Part shown: one piece after another, positions 44,982 through 53,751 of the stretch | Numbering within the stretch: position 1 is the first letter of the stretch | How the letters are laid out: every line of letters begins with the position of its first letter | Made by a program: the position numbers and the translations under genes | Notes under the pieces: generated by a model | Told to the model about the DNA's origin: nothing | The model's database searches: none | What the model saw: only the letters and a program-made list of their open reading frames with translations | Source of the DNA: a virus | Strand: one strand, 5' to 3' | Virus record (IMG/VR): IMGVR_UViG_3300025379_000003 | Coordinates: 62,001 to 126,000 of that record | Length of the DNA stretch: 64,000 nucleotides

Positions 44982-45283
44982 TGAGCACAACATATTCTAA
45001 TCTAAGTCCGTATTATAATTCTGATCAAACCAAAGGGTACCTTGATGTTTGGACACCTACGGCATTCCCTTTCGAGACTGATGACATATTGTATGAGCTG
45101 GAGAGCAAATATCAAAATAGACCCGATTTACTATCTTATGATCTCTATAATACAGTTAGTCTTTGGTGGGTGTTTGCTGTGCGTAACCCAGCAATCATAG
45201 AAGATCCGGTATTTGATATGGTAACAGGAATACGAATTTATTTGCCTAAATTAAAAGTACTCAAACAATCGTTAGGATTCTAA
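44981..45283 (+). CDS. 53: gp53-like baseplate wedge protein (100 aa)
   Basis: The core YQNRPDLLSYDLYNTVSLWWVFAVRNPAIIEDPVFDM...IRIYLP matches the region in T4-type gp53 and related LysM-like baseplate proteins in which a Y(R/Q)xRPDLxAxDxYGxxxLWWVxxxxN signature precedes a short beta segment. At 100 aa it is about half the length of T4 gp53 (196 aa), so it represents only the conserved core; a role in baseplate wedge joining is inferred. It is coupled to the upstream gene by a 1-nt overlap and to the next gene by a 1-nt gap. Confidence 0.7.
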   Translation: MSTTYSNLSPYYNSDQTKGYLDVWTPTAFPFETDDILYELESKYQNRPDLLSYDLYNTVSLWWVFAVRNPAIIEDPVFDMVTGIRIYLPKLKVLKQSLGF

Positions 45284-45284
45284 T

Positions 45285-47630
45285 ATGGCAGACGGTAATA
45301 ATATAACCCGAAACACTGCCAATGTCGCTACTACTCCAACAGTAACAATAACAGGCAAAAAACTACCAAAAGTTCCCGCGAATATTTTAGACTCCTATAA
45401 ATCATATACCTATAATTGGACTCTAGCAGGGCTTGATAAAACAGTACCTTCCAATCCAACAATTCAAAATTTTGAAGCTTCGATAAGAAACTTTACAGTA
45501 TTAAAGTCTGGTGGAAAAGGCAATAAGGGCATGGCCCCGTCAGCATCAACTGACGCAACAGGTCAACAGATGATTGATAGTTTCAATAAAAATAGCCCTG
45601 GTAGGTTTGACATGTATATAGAAAATGTTGAAATAGACAGTTTTCTATCCTACGATGAAAAACATCAAACAACTCTACCTAGTGGTTTTAGATTTGATGT
45701 TATTGAACCATATAGCCTTAACGGTTTTCTAGAAGCACTTCAGGTAGCCGCTGTGGGTGCTGGCTATGTTGCTTATTCAAATGCTACTTATATTTTAAAA
45801 TTACAATTTTTTGGATATCCTGATACATTAAAATCAAAAGATTCCACTCCTCCGGCACCAGAGTTGATACCTGGAGCCACAAGATATTTTACAATACGAT
45901 TTACTCTTATTGATGTTGAATTAACTGAGCGTGGTACCATGTACAAATGTGCCGCAATGCCGTCCAATGAGATGGCCTATGCTGATACTGATAATAAACT
46001 ACGTCAACCAATTCAAGGTGAAGGTACAACTGTTGGCGAGATACTAAATGATATCATGACAAAGATACAGCAACAACGTGCTTCTGCGGATGCAGCTGGT
46101 AAACAAACTGTTGAAGGGCATGACACTTATACTATAGAGTTTCCAAAATCTTTGGGTGGTCAAACATTAAGTGGTACTACTGCGGCTTCTAATAATGCAA
46201 TAGCAAATAAAGATTTTGCCACTAATTTAAAAGACAATAAAACTTTTGGATTTGCTGAGCCTGGTTCTAACTCAGTGCCCAATGCTTACCACGTTGATGG
46301 CGCCACCCCACCGGGGGAATCATCTTCAGATTCAGTTATTAGATTAAATCCCAGTGGTACTGCGGTTGCGTCTTTTGGTGCTGGGACTAACATCACCGAT
46401 ATTATCACATCAGTAATACGGGACAGCAATTATACTAGAGACTTGTTAAAATCACCAAAACCAGATTCAGCAGGCGAAGTTGATTATTTTTATTTGAGTG
46501 TTCAAATAACCAATCAAGATAAAATAAATGATCAAACAAAATTGCCCTATAGAAATTTTAAGTACATTATTACACCACGAAAAATATCTATTACAAAATT
46601 GCCTGGACACACTGACGAAAATATAGATGTAACTGGATTAGAATCTAGATTATCTAGGATCTATGACTATTTGTATATGGGGAATAATTCTCATTTATTA
46701 AGTTTCAAACTTACAATAAATGTTTTGTATTTTGAAGGTGTGCCCAATGCCATGGGCAATAATGACAAGGTTCCGGCAGCAGTTACTGGATCACAGGACA
46801 ATGCTGTTAACCCACAAGCGCCGACTAAAGATATCAATTCTGGAAAATCAAGTAGTATCCCTCAAACAGGTCAGCGCGGCGATGCCAAGTATACTAATGG
46901 AGATTCCGGAGTACAAGCCGGTCTGCGCCAGGATGACCCTTACTGGGTTTTGGCCAAAGCCATGCATCATGCTGTCATTAATTCAAGATCAGGATCACTA
47001 TGGGTTGGTGAAATTGAAATTATAGGGGATCCGTTTTATTTGTCTGCCAACGGTATGGGAAATTATTATTCGCCACCTGATCCTAATAATCCAACTATCT
47101 CTAACAGCGACGGTTCAGCAAATAAAGAATACGGTGACATATACATACAGATTAATTTTAAAAATCCCACAGATTTTCAAGCAGTAACCACAACAGGTGA
47201 TGGTGGTATGGCTATTTTTATACCAGAGCAAGTTCCTTTCAGTGGAGTATATGTGCCAACAATACTAGTAAGTAGTTTTAAAAATGGGGTTTTCAAACAG
47301 AGAATGGGTATAAGACGTCCGCCACAGACAGATACTACAGGTGTCAATCCAGTCAAATCGGGAACAGAACCTGAAGGGTTTGTTAATAAACCTAATCCAG
47401 AAGCCCAATTATCTCAGGATGCTAATAAAACTGCTACACAGCCTGCGACACAGACAGCCCAGTCATATTCTGAAACACAGCGGTTCCTTACTCAAAAGGC
47501 AAATACGCCAGGACTTGATCCTAATGCCAGAACGATAATTCTGGATCAGGTAAGGGCAAATGCTGAAGCATATTCTAAACAGCTGGCTCAACAGGCACAA
47601 TCGCCGGTTACCAAAATTGTAAACAAATGA
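45285..47630 (+). CDS. Large baseplate hub-type structural protein (781 aa)
   Basis: Residues about 30-70 (ILDSYKSYTYNWTLAGL) and 105-240 (DMYIENVEIDSFLSYDEKHQTTLPSGFRFDVIEPYSLNGFLEAL, RYFTIRFTLIDVELTERGTMYKC) belong to a family of large structural proteins that precede the spike gene in marine T4-like phages. The middle (YRNFKYIITPRKISITKLPG) and the segment near 555-650 (DDPYWVLAKAMHHAVINSRSGSLWVGEIEIIGDPFYL) look like hub domains. The C-terminal 100 residues are Gln/Thr-rich and probably disordered. By position before gp5 it may replace T4 gp27, but I see no direct sequence likeness to T4 gp27. SD: AGGATTCTAAT. Confidence 0.7.
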   Translation: MADGNNITRNTANVATTPTVTITGKKLPKVPANILDSYKSYTYNWTLAGLDKTVPSNPTIQNFEASIRNFTVLKSGGKGNKGMAPSASTDATGQQMIDSFNKNSPGRFDMYIENVEIDSFLSYDEKHQTTLPSGFRFDVIEPYSLNGFLEALQVAAVGAGYVAYSNATYILKLQFFGYPDTLKSKDSTPPAPELIPGATRYFTIRFTLIDVELTERGTMYKCAAMPSNEMAYADTDNKLRQPIQGEGTTVGEILNDIMTKIQQQRASADAAGKQTVEGHDTYTIEFPKSLGGQTLSGTTAASNNAIANKDFATNLKDNKTFGFAEPGSNSVPNAYHVDGATPPGESSSDSVIRLNPSGTAVASFGAGTNITDIITSVIRDSNYTRDLLKSPKPDSAGEVDYFYLSVQITNQDKINDQTKLPYRNFKYIITPRKISITKLPGHTDENIDVTGLESRLSRIYDYLYMGNNSHLLSFKLTINVLYFEGVPNAMGNNDKVPAAVTGSQDNAVNPQAPTKDINSGKSSSIPQTGQRGDAKYTNGDSGVQAGLRQDDPYWVLAKAMHHAVINSRSGSLWVGEIEIIGDPFYLSANGMGNYYSPPDPNNPTISNSDGSANKEYGDIYIQINFKNPTDFQAVTTTGDGGMAIFIPEQVPFSGVYVPTILVSSFKNGVFKQRMGIRRPPQTDTTGVNPVKSGTEPEGFVNKPNPEAQLSQDANKTATQPATQTAQSYSETQRFLTQKANTPGLDPNARTIILDQVRANAEAYSKQLAQQAQSPVTKIVNK

Positions 47631-47642
47631 TAAGGATCTAAC

Positions 47643-49799
47643 ATGTCAGTAGATAAACAGACGAAAAGTTTACCTAGTCCGGGCCCTTACATTGCCGAGG
47701 TAGTAAATCACCTAGATACATCTTTTATGGGAGCATTAAAAGTTGTATTAACAACCGATGTCCCAGGTTTTGTGAATGATCCATCAAACGCATTGCCTGT
47801 TCAATATATGTCTCCTTTTTATGGAGTGACATCGGCTCGTTTCCTTGGCAACGACAGTGCTAATTTCAATCATACACAAAAATCCTATGGAATGTGGATG
47901 ATACCGCCAGATATTGGCAGCAAGGTCATGGTTATATTCATTAATGGGCAGACTGATCAAGGCTATTGGATAGGGTGTGTACCAAGTGAAGATAAGTTTG
48001 AAAATCACATGGTACCAGGTATTGCAGCCAGTTCACATGTTGAACTTACGCCAGCACAACGCAGTAAATTTGGATCAGATATAACAAGTTTGCCAGTAGC
48101 AGAATATAATAAAAAAGTTTATAACGGAAAAGTACCTAACCCAGATTCAGTAGGAAGACCACTTCACCCCTTTGCCTATAGATTGTTAGAACAAGGATTA
48201 TTAGCAGATACTGTTAGGGGTATTACATCAAGTGGCGCACGTAGAGAAGTACCTAGTCAAGTATTTGGTATAAGTACGCCTGGACCGTTAGATACCAGTA
48301 ATGGCGCACAGCGAGGAGATATTTCCTTTGGTAAAGGTGTCATGGCTCCGGTGAGTCGACTAGGCGGTACAACATTTGTTATGGATGACGGTGACCTAAA
48401 TGGTAACAACGAACTGGTTCGTATCAGAACTAGAACTGGGCATCAAATATTATTACATAATTCAGAAGATCTAATCTACATAGCCAACAGTAAAGGCACC
48501 GCATGGATGGAATTCACCAGTGCTGGAAAAATTGATATCTATGCCGCTGATAGTATTAGTATTCATTCACAAGGAGATTTTAATTTCCGAGCTGATCGAG
48601 ATGTAAATTTAGAAGCTGGCAGAAACGTTAACATAGCGGCTCTGGGATCTTCTTTTGGACAAGCTGGCGGTAACGTCACACTCAGCGCCCAAGGTAGTTC
48701 TAATATAATTGGCAATGACATGTACATCCAAGCTGTTGGTGGATTTAATCTAACAGTGGCCAAAGATTATAATACATCTGTTGGAGGTGTATCAAATCAT
48801 ACAGCCAGCGGAAATCTAAGTTTAAAATCAAACGGACTACTTGCTCTTGGGGCAGGCAGTGATTTGTCTATGACTGGTAAATCTTCAATCACAATGACTG
48901 CTGGGGTAATCAATCAGAATGGGCCAAAAGCCACACCGCCTACTGCAGCTAACCCAACAACTCCTGCTCTACTAAATTTATTCAGCGTAACTGCTAACTC
49001 AACAGCCAGCACATGGGCTGGGTCTCATTACAAATCTGATGGTATTCAATCTATTATGCAACGAGTACCAAGTCATGAACCATGGGACGGTCATGAAAAT
49101 AATAACCCTGCGTTATTTTCTTTTAACTATACTGATTCAAACATTACAGCATCAAGCGGATCTACTAGTGTTCAATCAGCTAGTCAACCGTTTCAAGGAA
49201 AAGCAGGTCCTACATCAGATCGAGGCACAGTTCGCGGGGCATATACCCCTTGGGCCATGGATGATGCCTTCCTTGCAAAGGTTACTCAAGTGGCTCGATC
49301 ATTGACGTTCCAACCTATTGATTTAATTGCCTGTATGCTTTCTGAAACTGCTTATACAATGGATCCTTCAATTAAGAATCCTCGTAGTAGTGCTACTGGT
49401 TTAATTCAATTTATATCATCTACGGCTGCGAGCTTAGGGACTACTACTGGACAATTAGCACAACTAAGTCGTGTACAGCAAATGGACTATGTCTATAGAT
49501 ATTTCCATGATTTATGGCACTGGCCAGATCCAAAGATTCCTAGTCCTTCAATAGGGCATGTTTATTCTACAATATTCATTCCAGCCAGGGCTCACACATT
49601 GGATGTTAATACAATTTTAGTTTCTAAAACTTTTGAACCATGGAACTATACACCAAATGCTCCATATTTTGATCCATCTGGCTTGGGCTATATAACCATA
49701 GGCATGATGTCCAATATTGGTAATCAGAAAAAAGCAGAAGCTATAGCAATATTGCGTAAGGCAGGTAAGAATCCTGATTTTAGCCCGATTACACAGTAA
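47643..49799 (+). CDS. 5: Baseplate spike with OB fold, beta-helix and C-terminal lytic transglycosylase-like domain (gp5-like, 718 aa)
   Basis: Residues about 12-125 form the VgrG/gp5-type OB domain (GPYIAEVVNHLDTSFMGALKV, YGMWMIPPDIGSKVMVIFING, GYWIGCVP). Residues about 240-425 are the beta-helix needle with regular short repeats (DISIHSQGDFNFRADRDVNLEAGRNVNIAA pattern). Residues about 540-700 carry a lysozyme/SLT-like domain: LIACMLSETAYTMDP with a likely catalytic Glu-568, then SATGLIQFISSTAASLG and QQMDYVYRYF. In T4 gp5 the lysozyme lies between the OB fold and the needle; here it is at the C-terminus. It should puncture the outer membrane and open peptidoglycan. SD: AAGGATCTAAC. Confidence 0.88.
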   Translation: MSVDKQTKSLPSPGPYIAEVVNHLDTSFMGALKVVLTTDVPGFVNDPSNALPVQYMSPFYGVTSARFLGNDSANFNHTQKSYGMWMIPPDIGSKVMVIFINGQTDQGYWIGCVPSEDKFENHMVPGIAASSHVELTPAQRSKFGSDITSLPVAEYNKKVYNGKVPNPDSVGRPLHPFAYRLLEQGLLADTVRGITSSGARREVPSQVFGISTPGPLDTSNGAQRGDISFGKGVMAPVSRLGGTTFVMDDGDLNGNNELVRIRTRTGHQILLHNSEDLIYIANSKGTAWMEFTSAGKIDIYAADSISIHSQGDFNFRADRDVNLEAGRNVNIAALGSSFGQAGGNVTLSAQGSSNIIGNDMYIQAVGGFNLTVAKDYNTSVGGVSNHTASGNLSLKSNGLLALGAGSDLSMTGKSSITMTAGVINQNGPKATPPTAANPTTPALLNLFSVTANSTASTWAGSHYKSDGIQSIMQRVPSHEPWDGHENNNPALFSFNYTDSNITASSGSTSVQSASQPFQGKAGPTSDRGTVRGAYTPWAMDDAFLAKVTQVARSLTFQPIDLIACMLSETAYTMDPSIKNPRSSATGLIQFISSTAASLGTTTGQLAQLSRVQQMDYVYRYFHDLWHWPDPKIPSPSIGHVYSTIFIPARAHTLDVNTILVSKTFEPWNYTPNAPYFDPSGLGYITIGMMSNIGNQKKAEAIAILRKAGKNPDFSPITQ

Positions 49800-49805
49800 T
49801 AAATA
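49798..49805 (+). promoter_or_regulatory. Late-type motif AATAAATA immediately before gp25
   Basis: AATAAATA on the plus strand (7 of 8), overlapping the gp5 stop and ending 8 nt before the gp25 ATG; no SD lies between. It may be a near-leaderless late promoter or a chance match. Confidence 0.35.
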
Positions 49806-49813
49806 TTGACATT

Positions 49814-50257
49814 ATGCCATATAAAAATTTTACAATTCCTAGTTCCAACCCTATAGAAAGTCAGGCTCCGCAATCTAATCAATTCTATGTAGGATTTAGC
49901 ACATTAGATAATGCTAACACTGGTAGTAAACTATATGATTATGATTTGATTAAACAAGATTTAATCAATCATTTTAATACAAGACGCGGTGAACGTGTGA
50001 TGAACCCTACATACGGTAGTATCATATGGGATTTATTGTTTGAACCATTGACTCCAGACATACAAGAGCAAATAAAGGAAGATGTGATCAGCATCTGTGA
50101 AAGCGATCCTAGGATCTATCCAACCCAAATTGATATTTCAGAATACCCTCAAGGATATTTGATTGAAATGACCTTGATACTGAATTACAATAATCAATCT
50201 GTGAATTTGGCATTGGCATTTGATCAGCAGGTCGGGCTAGTGGCCCAGCAACAATAA
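49814..50257 (+). CDS. 25: Baseplate wedge protein gp25
   Basis: A 147-aa protein with the gp25/gpW-type core: DYDLIKQDLINHFNTRRGERVMNPTYGSIIWDLLFEPLTPDIQEQIKEDV, where the Glu-Arg pair in RGERVMNPxYG and the EPL motif are diagnostic. It joins the wedge to the sheath and starts sheath polymerisation in contractile tails. T4 gp25 is 132 aa. It sits between gp5 and gp6, as expected for a baseplate operon. No Shine-Dalgarno sequence is visible before the ATG, which is preceded by AATAAATATTGACATT. Confidence 0.95.
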   Translation: MPYKNFTIPSSNPIESQAPQSNQFYVGFSTLDNANTGSKLYDYDLIKQDLINHFNTRRGERVMNPTYGSIIWDLLFEPLTPDIQEQIKEDVISICESDPRIYPTQIDISEYPQGYLIEMTLILNYNNQSVNLALAFDQQVGLVAQQQ

Positions 50258-50277
50258 TATATGTGGTTAATTGCCGC

Positions 50278-50285
50278 AATAAATA
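50278..50285 (+). promoter_or_regulatory. Candidate late promoter AATAAATA for gp6
   Basis: AATAAATA on the plus strand (7 of 8), in the 45-nt gap after gp25, 17 nt before the gp6 ATG; a weak SD (TAGG) follows. Confidence 0.5.
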
Positions 50286-50302
50286 CGGTATAGGCAAAAA
50301 AT

Positions 50303-53300
50303 ATGACAATTCCAGCAACTAATTCACAGTATCTAGTTACAGAAGATTGGAAAAAAATCTATCAATCTTTCCCTAACGCAGAGTTCCAAAGCTATGATTT
50401 TGAAACACTGCGTAGAATAATGATTGCGTATCTTCAAGAAAATTTTCCTGAAGACTTCAACGACTTCATTGATAGTAGTGAATACATTGCCCTAGTGGAT
50501 TTAATTGCTTACCTAGGTCAAAATCTAAGTTTCCGTATTGACCTAAATGCCCGTGAAAACTTTTTAGAAACTGCGACACGTAGAGACAGTATTTTAAGAC
50601 TGGCTCAATTGATCAGCTACGTACCAACTAGGAATGTACCAGCTAATGGTTTACTAAAAATGTCTGCTATTTCTACCACAGACAGTGTGTTTGATGCGTT
50701 GGGCAATAATCTCAGCAATATTACTATAGGCTGGAATGATTCCACAAATTCAAATTGGTATAACCAATTTATAACAATATTAAACAATAGTTTTAATGCG
50801 CCACATGGGTTTGGAACTCCTTCAGATCAAAACACTATTGGCGGAATTTTAGTACAACAATATACAATTAATAGCTCTAATCAAGATGTACCAGTGTTTA
50901 GTTTTACACAGAATATCAATGGCACTCCTATGATTTTTGAAATCGTAAGCACTACATTCTCTGGTAAGACCTACATATATGAAGAACCGCCTGAGCCAGG
51001 AAATAGTTTCTCAATTATCTATCAAAATGATAACCAGGGCAATGCCAGTGCTAATACAGGATTTTTCAGTCATTTTAGACAAGGGTCATTAAGCTCAAGT
51101 AATTTCAGTATAACTGCTCCTGTTCCAAATGAAATCATTGGTGTTAATATCACAGACATCAATAACACAGACGTTTGGTTGTGGCAAAAAGGGCTTAACG
51201 GCCAATACCAGACTTTGTGGACACAAGTTCCTGCTCTAACAGGTAACAATGTTATATACAACAGTTTAAATGCCAGTACAAGAAATTTTTATAGTGTAAG
51301 TACTAGAAACGGTGACCAAATTGATTTAAACTTTTCAGATGGAAGTTTTGGTAATCTTCCCACAGGTGATTTTGGTTTGTTTTATCGCCAAAGTAATGGC
51401 CTAACTTATACAATTAGTCCTAGTCAAATGACTGGTGTAAGCGTTAGAATTCCTTATGTAAATCAAGCAGGTCAAAGTCAAACATTGACTATCACATATT
51501 CTTTAGAATATACTGTGTCAAACAGTCAAGGAACTGAATCCAACGCTAGTATACAAACTAATGCTCCACAAACGTACTACACACAAAACCGTATGGTAAC
51601 TGGGGAGGATTACAATATCGCTCCTTTGAATGTCAGCAGTGAAATACTTAAAGTTAAAAGTGTTGCTAGAGTAACCAGTGGCGTTAGCAAGTATTTTGAA
51701 TTAAGTGATGTTAGCGGAAAATATTCTAGTACAAACATATTTGCTGATGACGGCATTTTATATAAAAATCTAACACAAAACAGTTTTGACTTTACATTTA
51801 ATAGTCAAAATGATATCTACACAATTATACAAAATCGATTAACACCAATTATTGCCTCCTCTACCATGAGATCTTTTTATCTTGATCAATATCCAAGACC
51901 TGATCTCACACAATCTGGAGTTAGTTGGGTACAGGTTACTAAATCTTCTGGACAAAGTACAGGTTATTTTACAAATACATCAACTTATGTTGCCACAGCG
52001 GTTGGCGGATTTTCTAATAGTAATCTTGCCTATATCGTGTCAGGAGCATTAATTAAATTTGTTCCTCCAGCTGGCCAATATTTTTTACCTAACGGCACAT
52101 TAATCAACAAAAAAACTTCTACCACTGTAGATTATATTTGGTCTTTAGTATCTCAGGTTATAGGTGATGGTTCTAATAACGGAACTGGCGCATTAAGTAC
52201 AGGTGTTGGCCCGATAACAATGAACAACGTGGTACCAAGTACTGCTACTCCTGTTGAAATAATTCCAGTGTTTGTAAATTCTTTTTCAAATTCGTTTATT
52301 ACTGAAATTGTAAATCTCTGTCTAATTCAAAGAAATTTTGGATTATCTTTTGATTCTATCAATAGAGTTTGGAACATTATTGCTGACAGTAATCTAAATT
52401 TAGTAAGTCCATTTAGTTTAGAATATCAAAATAATATTAGTAATGCTAATTTAGACTCCAGTTGGTTAGTGGCATTTTCTTGGAACGGCACAAGTTATAC
52501 AGTTCAATACAGACAAACTGACTATGTGTTTGAAAGTGCTCAACAAACAGGATTCTTTATTGATTCAAATAATATTAACTATGACTTTACCACAAATACT
52601 GTTATCAAAGATAAAATTACAGTGTTGTCAGTCAACACATTAAACACCACAAGTTCAGTGGCTTTGGGCACAGATTATTTGTGGCAGGTTGATGGTACAA
52701 TTACACAGTCAGACGGCTATGTGGAACCTAGACAGGTAGTTGTTAGTTTTTACGATTATAACAATTCAGGACAAATTGTTGATCCTGATGCTTTTGAAAA
52801 AATAGTAGCCACTACTAGTACAAATGAAATTACTGGGTGGGAAGATAAATTTGTCTATTTTAAACTTCAATCAGACGGCCTAACATATGAATTAGTTGAT
52901 AGCAGTATGTTCACTGCCTATCCTAACCCAGCTGCCGCAATAGTTGCTATCAACAGTGGTACTATTACACCTTCCACAGGTGATTTATTTTATTTTTATG
53001 ATTCAGATTATAACGTAATCAACAGTTATAGTACAAGCACAGCTAATATTAATAATCCTTGGTTGTATGATACCACCGCATCAACCTACATAGCTTATCC
53101 GGGTCGCAGTGGAATTAAATTCCAATATGTTCATAATACTGGACAGGATACTAGAATTGATCCTAGTAAGAGTAATATTATTGATATCTACATGTTGACT
53201 AGCGATTATGATATTGCTTTTAGAAATTGGTTATTAACTGGTAACGGCACTGAGCCCTTACCTCCAACCAGCGTGGCATTAGAAAATAATTATTCTTCTA

Positions 53301-53749
53301 GTTTAGAACCTATTAAAACAATTAGTGATCAGATCATATATCAGCCTGTAAAATACAAGGTATTGTTTGGAGCATTTGCTGATCTAAATCTACAAGCAAC
53401 ATTTAAAGCAGTACAAAGTCCAACTAGCACATTGAGTGTTAATAATATTAAATCACAAATATTGGCAGCAATCAATAAATTCTTTGCCTTAGAAAATTGG
53501 GATTTTGGTCAGAGTTTCCACTTCAGTGAATTGAGTACATACGTGATGAATTTATTAACACCAGACATAACAAACTTTGTTATTGTTCCTGTAAATCCAA
53601 ATAATAACTTTGGTAGCCTATATGAGGTAGCATGTCAAAATAATGAAATTTTTGTAAGCGGGGCAACTGCGGCAAATATTCAAGTGATATCAGCTATCAC
53701 GGCGAGTCAATTAGATACAAAATCAATTATAACTAGTGCTGGGAATTAA
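50303..53749 (+). CDS. 6: Baseplate wedge protein gp6 (gpJ-like), enlarged (1148 aa)
   Basis: Residues 15-115 (FPNAEFQSYDFETLRRIMIAYLQENFPEDFNDF, YIALVDLIAYLGQNLSFRIDLNARENFLETATRRDSILRLA, YVPTRNVPANG) are the classic N-terminal part of T4-type gp6, the protein that crosslinks wedges and drives baseplate opening. The central part includes TGEDYNIAPL and long beta-rich insertions; the C-terminus (FALENWDFGQSFHFSELSTYVMNLLTPDITNFVIVP) matches the gp6/gpJ C-terminal domain. T4 gp6 is 660 aa, so about 490 residues are extra, mainly in the middle. It is followed after 2 nt by the giant structural gene. Confidence 0.92.
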   Translation: MTIPATNSQYLVTEDWKKIYQSFPNAEFQSYDFETLRRIMIAYLQENFPEDFNDFIDSSEYIALVDLIAYLGQNLSFRIDLNARENFLETATRRDSILRLAQLISYVPTRNVPANGLLKMSAISTTDSVFDALGNNLSNITIGWNDSTNSNWYNQFITILNNSFNAPHGFGTPSDQNTIGGILVQQYTINSSNQDVPVFSFTQNINGTPMIFEIVSTTFSGKTYIYEEPPEPGNSFSIIYQNDNQGNASANTGFFSHFRQGSLSSSNFSITAPVPNEIIGVNITDINNTDVWLWQKGLNGQYQTLWTQVPALTGNNVIYNSLNASTRNFYSVSTRNGDQIDLNFSDGSFGNLPTGDFGLFYRQSNGLTYTISPSQMTGVSVRIPYVNQAGQSQTLTITYSLEYTVSNSQGTESNASIQTNAPQTYYTQNRMVTGEDYNIAPLNVSSEILKVKSVARVTSGVSKYFELSDVSGKYSSTNIFADDGILYKNLTQNSFDFTFNSQNDIYTIIQNRLTPIIASSTMRSFYLDQYPRPDLTQSGVSWVQVTKSSGQSTGYFTNTSTYVATAVGGFSNSNLAYIVSGALIKFVPPAGQYFLPNGTLINKKTSTTVDYIWSLVSQVIGDGSNNGTGALSTGVGPITMNNVVPSTATPVEIIPVFVNSFSNSFITEIVNLCLIQRNFGLSFDSINRVWNIIADSNLNLVSPFSLEYQNNISNANLDSSWLVAFSWNGTSYTVQYRQTDYVFESAQQTGFFIDSNNINYDFTTNTVIKDKITVLSVNTLNTTSSVALGTDYLWQVDGTITQSDGYVEPRQVVVSFYDYNNSGQIVDPDAFEKIVATTSTNEITGWEDKFVYFKLQSDGLTYELVDSSMFTAYPNPAAAIVAINSGTITPSTGDLFYFYDSDYNVINSYSTSTANINNPWLYDTTASTYIAYPGRSGIKFQYVHNTGQDTRIDPSKSNIIDIYMLTSDYDIAFRNWLLTGNGTEPLPPTSVALENNYSSSLEPIKTISDQIIYQPVKYKVLFGAFADLNLQATFKAVQSPTSTLSVNNIKSQILAAINKFFALENWDFGQSFHFSELSTYVMNLLTPDITNFVIVPVNPNNNFGSLYEVACQNNEIFVSGATAANIQVISAITASQLDTKSIITSAGN

Positions 53750-53751
53750 CT

